NCBI GenBank assembly: GCA_965224435.1
Contig: OZ245048.1
Span: 2,108,001 to 2,172,000 of the forward strand
From: JAJRQY01 sp965224435
Lineage (GTDB): Bacteria; Actinomycetota; Acidimicrobiia; Acidimicrobiales; SZUA-35
Length of the DNA stretch: 64,000 nucleotides
Reading direction: 5' to 3'
Shown here one piece after another: positions 8,088 through 16,535 of the stretch; positions within the stretch are counted from its first letter, which is position 1, and each line of letters opens with the position of its first letter. Under the pieces are notes generated by a model. That model did no database searches and was not told the origin of the DNA. It worked only from the letters and a program-made list of their open reading frames with translations. Position numbers and translations under genes: made by a program.

Positions 8088-10103
8088 ATGCCTATGTTTC
8101 GGAAACTGAGTCTGCGATCAAAGTTGATCGCTCTATCAACCCCTCCCCTCGTGGTCCTTGGTGCGTTTGCCATCTATGGACTCTTGTTGAGCTTTCGCGG
8201 AGCTGGGACCGACCTGCAGTCAGACGTGGAGACCCTCGGGATCTTGGCGCTAGCTACCTTCATCTTGACGGTGCTAACAGGTATCTTGATCGGCCGCTCC
8301 CTCGCTGAACCATTGGATGAAGCCACCCAAGCCGCACGAGAACTCTCCCAGGTGCGCTTGCCAGAACTCCTCGAGTCTCTGCGCAACCCAGGGGCAGTGG
8401 TTCCTGTCTTTGAACCAATGGAAGTCACTCAAGACGACGAGATTGGCGAATTGATCTCTGCTCTCAACGAGGTGCACGAATCAGCAGCCAATCTTGCTCG
8501 TGAACAACAGAGCATTGTACGCGCCGGCCTGCAGGACCTTGTGGTCAACATGGCTCGCCGCAATCAGAGCTTGCTAGATCGCCAGATCGAAGTCATCGAC
8601 CGCATGGAGTCGAGTGAAGAGGATCCAGACCGTCTCGAGGAGCTCTATGCCCTCGATCATCTGGCGACCCGCATGCGTCGCAACGCCGAGAGTCTTCTCG
8701 TTCTTGCTGGCGCTGACCCGGCACGTCGCCGCGGCGGCCCAGTGGCAGTCGCCGACGTTCTTCGAGTGGCAATGAGCGAGATCGAGGATTATCGCCACAT
8801 CGTGCTCCAGGACATCGAAGAGTCCAAGATCGGTCCCCAGGGTGCGGTTGACCTTGCCCACTTGGCATCGGAGATCATGGAGAACGCCACCCAGTTCTCG
8901 CCACCCGAGAGCCCAGTCATGGTCGGCGGTTCTTTGCACGCCGACGGTTCATACCTCATCTCCATTGCCGATAGCGGCATTGGAATGAACGAAGAGCAAC
9001 TGGCTGCCGCCAACAGCGTTCTGGCCTCACCGCCCGAACTTGGACTTGGCCTCACCCGTTCCCTTGGGTTCATTGTGGTCGGTCGTCTGTCGAAACGCCT
9101 CGGTGTGCAGGTAGAACTCGTGCTTGCCCCTGGTGGTGGCACGACTGCCATCATCGAGGTTCCAGCAAGTGCCTTGTACGGCTATGTTGCTCCGCCTGAG
9201 GCTGTCGCCTCTGCTCCGGCCACGCCGGAACTCGCTGAACCTCAGCCGACGTCATCTCTGGCTGAGGCCTTGGGCACCCCAGCCCCGGCCCCTGTAGCAC
9301 CAGCCCCTGCTCCTGTAGCACCAGCCCCCGTAGCCGAAGCTCCAGCTCCTGCACCAGCCCCCGAGGTTGCTCCAGCGCCAGTAGCGGAACGTGCTCCTGT
9401 GGCCGAAGCTGCGCCCATTGCTCAGCCCGCCCCAGTATCTCAGCCTGCACCGCTCCAGAGCCGGCCAACTCCTGCGGCCGCCGCCGCTCCCGCTGGAGGC
9501 ACCTCTGATGCGCTGGCCAAGCTGCTGGGACTTGATCCTTCTGCCGCTACCGCCCCAATCGCTGTTCCTGAAGCGCTCGGAGGACCAGCAACCGCTCAGC
9601 CTGTCCCGACCACTCCCGATCCGAGGGCCGAACTTCCCGACACCGGGGCCGCGCTCTTTGGACGGACAGATGCTCCGAAGCCCGCACCAAAGGAAGAGTC
9701 ATCTTGGACCGAACCGGTCTTTGACCCATCACTTCTGGAAATCAACTTTGAAGATGCTTCCGGTGGTACCAACGCCGGCGAGGTAGCCCCGATCGAGGCC
9801 GCACAGCCGACAGGTCAACTCCAAGAAGCTATTCCGACCGGCGACAACTTCGATGACGGAGTCGCTTCGCTTCTGAAGGCTCCGGCTGAAAAGACTTCTA
9901 GCGGCCTGGTTAAGCGTGATCGTGGCACATCCCAGGCCCCAGTCAGCGAAGGCCGAGCCGTGGCAGCCAGTGTCCGCTCGCCCGAAGAGATTCGCTCGAT
10001 GCTTGCTCGCTACCGAGATGGCCTGAAGGGTCGTCCAGCGGGCGCACCTCAATCCCTACAAGATAATTCCGTACAGAACAATCAATTTGGAGAGAAGTCA
10101 TGA
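8088..10103 (+). CDS. conservon sensor, CvnA-like histidine-kinase-related membrane protein
   Basis: First gene of a conservon-type cluster. 671 aa from ATG 8088 (ATG 8094 also possible). Seen: two membrane helices (about 13-35 and 49-69) separated by only about 14 residues, a HAMP-like segment (about 70-130), a DHLATRMRRN helix with His191, and an ATPase domain with N-box ENATQF (about 265-270), ADSGIGM (294-300) and GLGLTR. From about residue 375 a long Ala/Pro/Val-rich tract (repeated PAPVAPAP units) leads to a low-complexity tail. Streptomyces CvnA proteins usually carry a large extracytoplasmic domain, absent here. Stop overlaps the next ATG (ATGA). Confidence 0.85.
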   Translation: MPMFRKLSLRSKLIALSTPPLVVLGAFAIYGLLLSFRGAGTDLQSDVETLGILALATFILTVLTGILIGRSLAEPLDEATQAARELSQVRLPELLESLRNPGAVVPVFEPMEVTQDDEIGELISALNEVHESAANLAREQQSIVRAGLQDLVVNMARRNQSLLDRQIEVIDRMESSEEDPDRLEELYALDHLATRMRRNAESLLVLAGADPARRRGGPVAVADVLRVAMSEIEDYRHIVLQDIEESKIGPQGAVDLAHLASEIMENATQFSPPESPVMVGGSLHADGSYLISIADSGIGMNEEQLAAANSVLASPPELGLGLTRSLGFIVVGRLSKRLGVQVELVLAPGGGTTAIIEVPASALYGYVAPPEAVASAPATPELAEPQPTSSLAEALGTPAPAPVAPAPAPVAPAPVAEAPAPAPAPEVAPAPVAERAPVAEAAPIAQPAPVSQPAPLQSRPTPAAAAAPAGGTSDALAKLLGLDPSAATAPIAVPEALGGPATAQPVPTTPDPRAELPDTGAALFGRTDAPKPAPKEESSWTEPVFDPSLLEINFEDASGGTNAGEVAPIEAAQPTGQLQEAIPTGDNFDDGVASLLKAPAEKTSSGLVKRDRGTSQAPVSEGRAVAASVRSPEEIRSMLARYRDGLKGRPAGAPQSLQDNSVQNNQFGEKS

Positions 10104-10522
10104 CCGTCATGAGTAGCCAGGCAAGTAATGTCAATTGGCTTGTAAACAATTTCGTAAGCCAGGTTCCGGGCGTCAATGACTCCGTCGTTGTTTCATCCGA
10201 TGGCCTCCCAATCGCTGCCTCAGCAGGACTTGACCGAGACGCGGTTGACCGCTTCTCGGCCGTGGCCTCAGGGCTGATCGGCTTGGCCTATGGCGCTGCT
10301 GGACGCTTTGGTGGCGGTGCAGTCACCGAGGTCATCGTCGAGATGGAAAATGCTTTCCTTTTCGTCACCGGAATCAGTGACGGTTCGCTCTTGGCCACCA
10401 TCGCCGAATCGGCTTGTGACGTTGGCCTCGTCGCCTACGAGATGGCAGTTCTTGTCGAAAAGACCGGTGCCGTGCTCACTCCAGAGCTTCGTGCTGAACT
10501 CCAGGCTGCCCTTCCTCACTAG
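10100..10522 (+). CDS. roadblock/LC7 domain protein (CvnB-like)
   Basis: 140-aa single-domain roadblock protein, expected to contact the partner GTPase or the sensor, as MglB-type proteins do. Seen: VNWLVNNFVSQVPGVNDSVV, VSSDGLPIAASAGLDRD and the C-terminal strand-helix VGLVAYEMAVLVEK. ATG overlaps the stop of the sensor gene, so translation is coupled. Gene order sensor, roadblock, DUF742, GTPase is the diagnostic conservon order. Confidence 0.92.
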   Translation: MTVMSSQASNVNWLVNNFVSQVPGVNDSVVVSSDGLPIAASAGLDRDAVDRFSAVASGLIGLAYGAAGRFGGGAVTEVIVEMENAFLFVTGISDGSLLATIAESACDVGLVAYEMAVLVEKTGAVLTPELRAELQAALPH

Positions 10523-10601
10523 GCATCAGATGAGCGAGGGCCCCTGGTCCGCTGCTCATTCCTTCACTCGTTAGTCCGATCTCGTTTAGTCAAGGTTTTT
10601 C

Positions 10602-10967
10602 ATGACAGAGTCACTAGAAGAACAAAGCCCATCGCTACGGATCCGCCCCTATCTGGTAACAGGTGGGCGAACCCGGAGTTCGATCGATCTGCCAATTGAG
10701 GCTCAGGTGCTCACCACACCTGAAGGTCAAGAGGCGGTCGGCAACATGAGTAGCGAGCGGCGCAGAATCACCGAATTGTGCGGGGAACGTCAGTCCCTCG
10801 CCGAGATCTCTGCTCATACCCGAATCCACCTTCAAGTGGCCAAGGTGCTGGTTGGAGATCTCATCTCCGAAGGCTTCCTTAGTACTCAATCCACTTCAAC
10901 TTCAACCTCTGTCCGACCAGACGTTCAGCTTCTCGAACGTGTACTCGATGGCCTCCAGGCGCTGTAG
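10602..10967 (+). CDS. DUF742 protein (CvnC-like)
   Basis: 121-aa conservon component of unknown biochemical function. Seen: RIRPYLVTGGRTRS near the N-terminus, SIDLPIEAQVLTT, and a winged-helix-like second half (ISAHTRIHLQVAKVLVGDLI) ending in DVQLLERVLDGLQAL. These are the hallmarks of DUF742. It lies 79 nt after the roadblock gene and 6 nt before the GTPase gene. Confidence 0.9.
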   Translation: MTESLEEQSPSLRIRPYLVTGGRTRSSIDLPIEAQVLTTPEGQEAVGNMSSERRRITELCGERQSLAEISAHTRIHLQVAKVLVGDLISEGFLSTQSTSTSTSVRPDVQLLERVLDGLQAL

Positions 10968-10973
10968 GAAATC

Positions 10974-11546
10974 ATGAACGCAACTGCAAATCCAATTCCA
11001 GTCAAGATCGTCGTCGCCGGTGGTTTCGGTGTGGGCAAGAGCACATTCGTCGCAGGTATCTCCGACATTGAGCCCCTCACAACGGAAGCAGCGATGACCA
11101 AGGTCAGCGAAGGTGTCGACGATGTCGGCGATGCCACCAGTAAGAAGTCAACGACAGTAGCCATGGACTTTGGTCGTGTCGCTTTGAGTTCGGAGCTCGT
11201 CCTCTATCTCTTCGGAACTCCAGGTCAGGATCGCTTCCACTTCATGTGGGACGAGCTAGTCCGAGGTGCCATTGGCGCCGTCGTTCTGGTCGATACCGGC
11301 CGCCTTGAGCAGTGCTTTGCTGCCGTGGACTATATGGAACGACAAGGGATTCCCTTTGTTGTGGCCATCAACGCTTTTGAGGGTGTGCTTCGACACCATC
11401 CCGATGATGTGCGAGAGGCTCTCGATGTGCCTGCTCACGTTCCTGTTCTGGTAACGGACGCTCGTCACCGGGCAGCTGTGCGCGACACCCTGGTTGCCCT
11501 GGTCCGTCAGGCAATGACCCAGGCCACCGCTGGCGCTCCGGCATAG
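10974..11546 (+). CDS. conservon small GTPase (CvnD-like)
   Basis: 190-aa GTP-binding protein of the actinobacterial conservon type, the likely output switch of the system. Seen: P-loop GGFGVGKST at residues 16-24, a switch-region Thr-rich segment (PLTTEAAM), the G3-like FGTPGQDRFHFMW, and VDTGR. The usual NKxD base-specificity motif is replaced by NAFE (AINAFEG), as often seen in this family. Starts 6 nt after the DUF742 stop. Followed by a small convergent gene. Confidence 0.92.
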   Translation: MNATANPIPVKIVVAGGFGVGKSTFVAGISDIEPLTTEAAMTKVSEGVDDVGDATSKKSTTVAMDFGRVALSSELVLYLFGTPGQDRFHFMWDELVRGAIGAVVLVDTGRLEQCFAAVDYMERQGIPFVVAINAFEGVLRHHPDDVREALDVPAHVPVLVTDARHRAAVRDTLVALVRQAMTQATAGAPA

Positions 11547-11592
11547 GCGACTCGCGTAGTCGGAGGAGTAGCAGGGGTCAGGTCGACCCAAC

Positions 11593-11817
11593 TCAAGCTG
11601 ACCGCAAGAGCGGTTGCTGGTCAACGCTCACTGCGCGTCGGACCATGACGATGTCGGACGTACGGAAACTGGCAAGACGAGTGCTCCAGGAGTCGATTAC
11701 CTGACGATTGTCCGCTAGGGCAAAGAAGGTCGTCATTGGGCCTTCTTGTTGGTAGGCGTCAGCCCCGGGAACGGCTTCGGTCGTTTCGTTGGTCAGAGTC
11801 ACGCTGAAGAATGCCAT
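11593..11817 (-). CDS. small conserved-looking protein of unknown function
   Basis: 74 aa, beginning MAFFSVTLTNETTEAVPGAD and running through QQEGPMTTFFALAD and STRLASFRTSDIVMVRR. The composition is that of a folded soluble protein, codon use matches the neighbours, and a TATTCT -10 stands 6 nt before its ATG, which supports it being real. I recall similar short actinobacterial proteins but no named family. It is convergent with the conservon GTPase gene and head-to-head with the histidine kinase gene. Confidence 0.6.
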   Translation of the reverse strand: MAFFSVTLTNETTEAVPGADAYQQEGPMTTFFALADNRQVIDSWSTRLASFRTSDIVMVRRAVSVDQQPLLRSA

Positions 11818-11823
11818 AGGTCA

Positions 11824-11829
11824 AGAATA
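11824..11829 (-). promoter_or_regulatory. candidate leaderless -10 of the 74-aa protein gene
   Basis: TATTCT on the minus strand, 6 nt before the ATG at 11817. Confidence 0.45.
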
Positions 11830-11992
11830 CGATGGACCGCCTGTGTGGTGCTAGTAGGGAAACCCTGTGGATTGCGCGACTTGTCCACAGATATCAGATT
11901 GTCGGGTCTGCAGTCCGGATCGTTTGACAACGCATGCGACGAGGTCTCTACGTTTGGGTAATCTGACCCAACTTCAACTAGGGTCGCTTCCT

Positions 11993-13810
11993 GTGATCGA
12001 TAGCAAGCGGCATCTAGGAGTAGGCATCGCGGCCGCAGCGAGCTACTACGTACTGTCCCGTCTGGCCTTGGAGTGGGGCGGGGACCTGCTACCCATTCCG
12101 CTCTGGTTGGCCACTGCTTCTGTGGTCGGCATTGCTCTAATCCTTCCGCAGCGATACCGCTGGTCGGTGATGATCGGAGGAGGCGTCGTTGGCAATCTGC
12201 TGAGTGGCCTCGTCACCTTTGGCGAAACCTTCCGCTCGATGCTGACTCCTGGCCTGTCTGTCCTCGTTGAGATCATCTTCATGACCCTCACGCTCGGAGC
12301 CGTCTTGGGCGACGGTGGAGCGTTGAACCGGACGCGGCGCTCGCTGAAGGTCCTCGGCTTGTCGATTGTGGGAGCAGCGCTTGGGGCTTCAATCGCAGTT
12401 CTAGAGAGTGCGTCGCCGGTCATTGGTGAGCAATCAGCGGCCTGGGTCCGATGGGCGCTCGGTGACCTTGTTGGCCTCCTTATTGTGGTGCCCTTAGCCT
12501 TGGCTTACCGGATTCCCGTCATTACCCCTCGCCACCCCTTAGTGAGGTACGAGGCAGCCCTGGCCTTCGTTTTCGTGTTGATTTCAACTGTGCTGGCGTT
12601 CAACCTTGATGCTCCCCTGACCTATCTGACGGTGATCACGATTCTGTGGCTAGCGATTCGGTTTGGTCCCCGTCTTGCTGCGCCCGCTTCGCTGTTCGTC
12701 GTTGTGGTTGGAACCTACTACTCCGGCCAAGGGGCCGGGCCTCTCGTTGTCCATAACGCCGATGCCGTGCTTCAGGTCCAAGGGTTCAATCTTGCCGTTG
12801 CCATCTGTTCACTCATTGGCAGCGCTCACGCGGTTCGAGCCTGGAATGACCAGCAACAACTGGGTGCTGTGTTGCGGGCGTTGCCCGATGCCGTTGCCGT
12901 TCGGAACAGTGACGGCGGCCTGGAACGATCGTGGATCCCACCTCAGATGAGTGGCAAGGTGGCCGAGCTTGTTCAACTTTCCCCCCTCTCCGACAATCCT
13001 CTCGACCTCATCCGTCCCGGTGTTGGGATCCGAGGCCGCCTCACCACCAGCAAGGGCCACACGTTTGAGCGCCGCGTGACTGACATCGGAGATGGTCGGC
13101 AACTTGAGCTCTTTCGAGACATGACCGGGCAGGACGGACGAGCCCAAAAAGAGCAACTCCTGCGAGATGAGTTGCGCCATGCGAAGGCGAAAGAGCAAGT
13201 CCGTCTTGGGCGCCTGCTTCACGACGGCGCTATCCAGGAACTCTCTGTTGCCACCTTGTTGATTGGCTTGGCCAAGCAAACCGCAGACCCAAAGCAAGTT
13301 GAACGCCTAACAGAGGCGGAGAATCGGACTGCTGGCGCCATTGGTGACTTGAGGACGATGGCCAGCGACCTTGTTCCGCCGAGCGCTCGGGCTGGGGATC
13401 TGAGTTCGGCCCTCGCACACTACGGACGAGGAGTGTTCGCATCCGCCAATATCTCATTGCAGGTGAAAGATGACCTCGACGAGAAGCTTCTTGGCGACCG
13501 GGCCGAGGCTCTCTATCTGGTTGGACGTGAAGCGCTCGGCAATGTGGCGGTTCACTCGGGGGCAACAGAAGTATCGATCACGCTCACCGATGTTGACGGT
13601 TCGGCCGTTCTCGACATTCGCGACAACGGCAAGGGTCTTTCCTCTAGTGACAGGGAACCGAACGAAGAACGGCATTTCGGTCTGCAACTCATGCAGGATC
13701 GAGTTGATGAACATCGGGGCTCGCTTGTGGTCGAAACTGGCTTTGCCGGGGGAGTGCTGGTTCGGGCCGCAGTCCCGCATGGCAATGAGGACCGAGCCCC
13801 TGGAGCCTGA
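11993..13810 (+). CDS. MASE1-type membrane histidine kinase, orphan
   Basis: Sensor kinase of the NarX/HisKA_3 class. From GTG 11993 (605 aa) it has about eight membrane helices resembling MASE1 over the first 280 residues, a short PAS-like stretch, the dimerisation helix GRLLHDGAIQEL with phospho-acceptor His410, and a HATPase with EALGNVAVHSGA and DNGKGL. The start is uncertain: an in-frame GTG at 11867 would add 42 residues with four cysteines that do not look like MASE1. No response regulator gene lies nearby, so its partner is elsewhere or it acts on the adjacent conservon; the latter is speculation. Confidence 0.8.
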   Translation: MIDSKRHLGVGIAAAASYYVLSRLALEWGGDLLPIPLWLATASVVGIALILPQRYRWSVMIGGGVVGNLLSGLVTFGETFRSMLTPGLSVLVEIIFMTLTLGAVLGDGGALNRTRRSLKVLGLSIVGAALGASIAVLESASPVIGEQSAAWVRWALGDLVGLLIVVPLALAYRIPVITPRHPLVRYEAALAFVFVLISTVLAFNLDAPLTYLTVITILWLAIRFGPRLAAPASLFVVVVGTYYSGQGAGPLVVHNADAVLQVQGFNLAVAICSLIGSAHAVRAWNDQQQLGAVLRALPDAVAVRNSDGGLERSWIPPQMSGKVAELVQLSPLSDNPLDLIRPGVGIRGRLTTSKGHTFERRVTDIGDGRQLELFRDMTGQDGRAQKEQLLRDELRHAKAKEQVRLGRLLHDGAIQELSVATLLIGLAKQTADPKQVERLTEAENRTAGAIGDLRTMASDLVPPSARAGDLSSALAHYGRGVFASANISLQVKDDLDEKLLGDRAEALYLVGREALGNVAVHSGATEVSITLTDVDGSAVLDIRDNGKGLSSSDREPNEERHFGLQLMQDRVDEHRGSLVVETGFAGGVLVRAAVPHGNEDRAPGA

Positions 13811-13828
13811 GCATTGTTGAGTGACGGG

Positions 13829-13834
13829 TAGACT
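13829..13834 (+). promoter_or_regulatory. candidate leaderless -10 of the DUF5522 gene
   Basis: TAGACT, 8 nt before the ATG at 13843. Confidence 0.45.
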
Positions 13835-13842
13835 CCCCTTCA

Positions 13843-14076
13843 ATGACGGACTCGCGGCGAATACGTGTAGATGGGCTCGCCACACCCCTGACTGAGCGCT
13901 TCCACTGCGACATGCCGGGATTCAATCTCTCAATGGGCGCTCATGCTGACGCCCTGGAAACAGGGGAGGACTACTACATCGATCCCCAAACAGGTCTTTT
14001 GGTGATGAGTTCGCAATTCCTGGCCAATCGTGGACCCTGTTGCGAGAATGACTGCCGCCATTGCCCCTTCGAGTAG
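13843..14076 (+). CDS. DUF5522 protein
   Basis: 77-aa protein with the DUF5522 signature: EDYYIDPQTGLLVMSSQFLA followed by NRGPCCENDCRHCPF at the C-terminus. The four cysteines and the His suggest metal binding; function unknown. A -10 element precedes the ATG, so it probably has its own leaderless transcript. The enoyl-CoA hydratase gene begins 9 nt after its stop. Confidence 0.88.
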   Translation: MTDSRRIRVDGLATPLTERFHCDMPGFNLSMGAHADALETGEDYYIDPQTGLLVMSSQFLANRGPCCENDCRHCPFE

Positions 14077-14079
14077 TGT
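14074..14079 (+). promoter_or_regulatory. candidate leaderless -10 of the crotonase gene at 14086
   Basis: TAGTGT, 6 nt before ATG 14086. Its first three bases are the stop codon of the DUF5522 gene, so this match is less telling than those in open intergenic DNA. Confidence 0.3.
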
Positions 14080-14085
14080 CCGGTC

Positions 14086-14904
14086 ATGACCGATCGCATC
14101 ACTGTCAACATCAGCAATGGCGTCGCCGACGTTCGACTCAACCGCCCAGACAAACGAAATGCTCTCGATCGCGAGATGTTCGTTGCCTTGGTCGACACCG
14201 CTGACGCACTGGCCAAGAACTCAACAGTGCGCTGCGTTGTCTTGTCGGGTGAGGGCCAATCATTCTGCGCTGGTCTTGACTTCTCCAGCTTCCAGGGGAT
14301 GGCAGACGATGATGACTCGAACCGACCGGCCGTTGACCTCGCCGCTACTCAGGAAGGACGAATCACGCACTTCGCCCAGCAAGCTTGCTACGGCTGGACC
14401 GAGCTTCCCGTTCCCGTCATTGCCGCACTCTCTGGCCACGCCCTTGGTGGGGGCATCCAGCTAGCTCTTGCTTGTGACCTGCGGATTGTTGCTCCCGGCA
14501 CCAAGATGTCTGTCCTGGAAATTCGGTGGGGCCTCATTCCGGATATGACTGGAACGCAGAGTCTCGTCAACCTTGTTGGGCTCGATGTGGCCAAAGAGCT
14601 TACATTTACCGGACGAATGGTTGAAGCCGACGAAGCCGTCCAACTGGGGCTGGCAACCCGTCTGGCAGATGACCCCCGTGAACACGCCTTGGCGATGGCG
14701 ACGGAGATCGCGCAACGGTCGCCTCACGCCATTCGTGCCGCCAAACGTCTCTTCAACCAGGCAGCCAAAGTGTCGGTCGCCGACGGGTTCGCGGCGGAGC
14801 GGGCCGAGATCGGTCAGCTGATCGGTTCGCCTAACCAGGTGGAAGCCATCATGGCCTACTTCGAGAAGCGACAAGCCAACTACGCAAACGTCACGGATAG
14901 TTAG
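14086..14904 (+). CDS. enoyl-CoA hydratase/isomerase family protein
   Basis: Crotonase-fold enzyme acting on an acyl-CoA thioester, probably in fatty-acid or related CoA-ester breakdown. 272 aa. Seen: the first oxyanion-hole loop SFCAGLDFSSF (about 64-74), the second GHALGGGIQLALACD, and the active-site loop RWGLIPDMTGTQSL. An Asp stands in that loop where hydratases have Glu or Gly, which fits an isomerase-like member better than a classical hydratase; exact substrate unknown. Convergent with the gamma-glutamyltransferase gene. Confidence 0.88.
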   Translation: MTDRITVNISNGVADVRLNRPDKRNALDREMFVALVDTADALAKNSTVRCVVLSGEGQSFCAGLDFSSFQGMADDDDSNRPAVDLAATQEGRITHFAQQACYGWTELPVPVIAALSGHALGGGIQLALACDLRIVAPGTKMSVLEIRWGLIPDMTGTQSLVNLVGLDVAKELTFTGRMVEADEAVQLGLATRLADDPREHALAMATEIAQRSPHAIRAAKRLFNQAAKVSVADGFAAERAEIGQLIGSPNQVEAIMAYFEKRQANYANVTDS

Positions 14905-14944
14905 TGCCGGTCTTGTTCTAGTCGTTCATTCGGATATCGGCTTC

Positions 14945-16531
14945 CTAGAGGCCGAGGGCAGCGCCAATACGGGCCCGGGGATCGGCGGCTCCGGCCACAT
15001 GATCGGAGCGGACATCAATCATGTGGGCGTGACCGAACATGCCCAGTCCCCAATCCCTCGTCTCGACCCGATGTTTACGTTGCTCAAGCCCTTGGTTCCA
15101 GCCTGATCCTGGCTCGAGAGCGACGGCAATCTGGCGTGGATCATGCCAGGTGTTGAAGCCAGCTGCCGCGGGAACGGTCAGTGTGAACCTTGGTGCCTGG
15201 AGTATCTGCCCCGGCCTCTGCCCGGCTTGGAGAAGCCGAGCCGCCATCTGCAGCACAACCTGGGGCTGACCGTCGCCACCCATGGTCCCCAACACCGAGC
15301 GCAAGGTCCCGTCCCGGTTGGTGATGAGCGCTGGCAACAGGGTGCTTGGTGGCCTTCGTCCGGGAGTAAGTTCAGCTGGATGGCCGGCGGCGAGCGAAAA
15401 CCCGATTCCCCGATTGTGGATGAAGACCCCCAGGCCAGGTAGGCCGATATTGGTCCCAAACCCCGCAGCGTTGCTTTGGATGAGGGAAACCCCCATGCCG
15501 TCGCTGTCAGTGACACAAAGATAGATGGTTCCTCCTCCAGCCACCGGTGCTGGTAGCTCTGAAGCCCGATCAGGGTCAATGGCTTCCCAACGGGGCGCTA
15601 GACGCTCCCGGGAAATCAGCTCGGCGCCGTCCGCTCCTTCAAAGAGTACATCCGTGCGGTCATAGCCCGCCTGCTTGGAGGCCTCAATCATGAAGTGTGC
15701 CCACAAGGGGTCACTGGGATCTTTGGGCAGCGGCAGTTCGTTGGCAATCCTGGCACTGGCCAGCGCCAGGTATCCCTGAGAACTTGGTGGCACGGTCCAC
15801 AGGGTGTGATCCCAAACCGGGACGCTGATGGCTGCAACCCAATCGGCCTGAGACTGGGCCAGATCAGCATCGGAGAACTGACCTGGAATGGCTTGCTGGA
15901 GCGCCAGTCCAAACTCGCCTTCATACCATGCTGAACGGCCGCCCCGGACGATCGCTTCGAGGGAGCGGGCGATTCCCTCCCTCCTCACAAGCTGGCCAGA
16001 AGTAACTGGCTCCCCGTTGGGGAAGTAGTCCTCGGCTCCGGGTGATTCTTCGATTGCGGACAAGGCGTCGCTGAGTAGCGGTGAGGCGGGAAAGCCGTTG
16101 CGGGCATGACGGATACCCGGAGCGAGGACTTCGGCCAAAGGTAAGCGTCCGAGCCTTTCGTGCAGGCTTAGCCAGCCGTCGACACAACCAGGCAAGGTGG
16201 CCGAGCGAAGATCCTGACGAAACGGCATGGTGGTGTGCCCCTCGTCGCGCAGTTGCTTCGAACTAGCGCCCGAACCCGCTCGACCAGAAGCGTTGAGTGT
16301 GAGCGGCACTTCTTGGCCTGGTACGTGCACCAGCGACCAAAGGTCGCCACCCATACCGCACATCTGTTGGGTAGTCACCGCCAGAGTCGCTGATGCCGCA
16401 ATTGCCGCGTCGACTGCGTTGCCGCCCAGATCCAAGGTCCTGATTCCAGCGACCGAAGCAAGGTGATCGACGGTGCATACCATCGCTCCGCTTGAGAATC
16501 GTTCGACGGAAACCTTCGCCGCGGCGCTCAT
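14945..16531 (-). CDS. gamma-glutamyltransferase family protein
   Basis: Ntn-hydrolase related to gamma-glutamyltranspeptidase, 528 aa. Seen: the N-terminal GGNAVDAAIAASATLAV and MCGMGGDLWSLV, the autoprocessing/catalytic Thr335 in PVAGGGTIYLCVTDSDG, and the C-terminal GTMGGDGQPQVVLQ. No signal peptide, so it appears cytosolic, as for many actinobacterial members of unknown substrate. ATG start; the upstream glycerophosphodiesterase gene ends 4 nt before it, so the two are one transcript. Confidence 0.9.
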   Translation of the reverse strand: MSAAAKVSVERFSSGAMVCTVDHLASVAGIRTLDLGGNAVDAAIAASATLAVTTQQMCGMGGDLWSLVHVPGQEVPLTLNASGRAGSGASSKQLRDEGHTTMPFRQDLRSATLPGCVDGWLSLHERLGRLPLAEVLAPGIRHARNGFPASPLLSDALSAIEESPGAEDYFPNGEPVTSGQLVRREGIARSLEAIVRGGRSAWYEGEFGLALQQAIPGQFSDADLAQSQADWVAAISVPVWDHTLWTVPPSSQGYLALASARIANELPLPKDPSDPLWAHFMIEASKQAGYDRTDVLFEGADGAELISRERLAPRWEAIDPDRASELPAPVAGGGTIYLCVTDSDGMGVSLIQSNAAGFGTNIGLPGLGVFIHNRGIGFSLAAGHPAELTPGRRPPSTLLPALITNRDGTLRSVLGTMGGDGQPQVVLQMAARLLQAGQRPGQILQAPRFTLTVPAAAGFNTWHDPRQIAVALEPGSGWNQGLEQRKHRVETRDWGLGMFGHAHMIDVRSDHVAGAADPRARIGAALGL

Positions 16532-16535
16532 TGGA

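Noticed and set aside
11865..11890. DnaA-box-like TTGTCCACA (11881-11889) and inverted repeat CTGTGGA/TCCACAG
   Set aside because: One 9-mer is expected by chance about every other window of this size; there is no cluster of boxes, AT-rich stretch or dnaA/dnaN nearby, so no origin is called.
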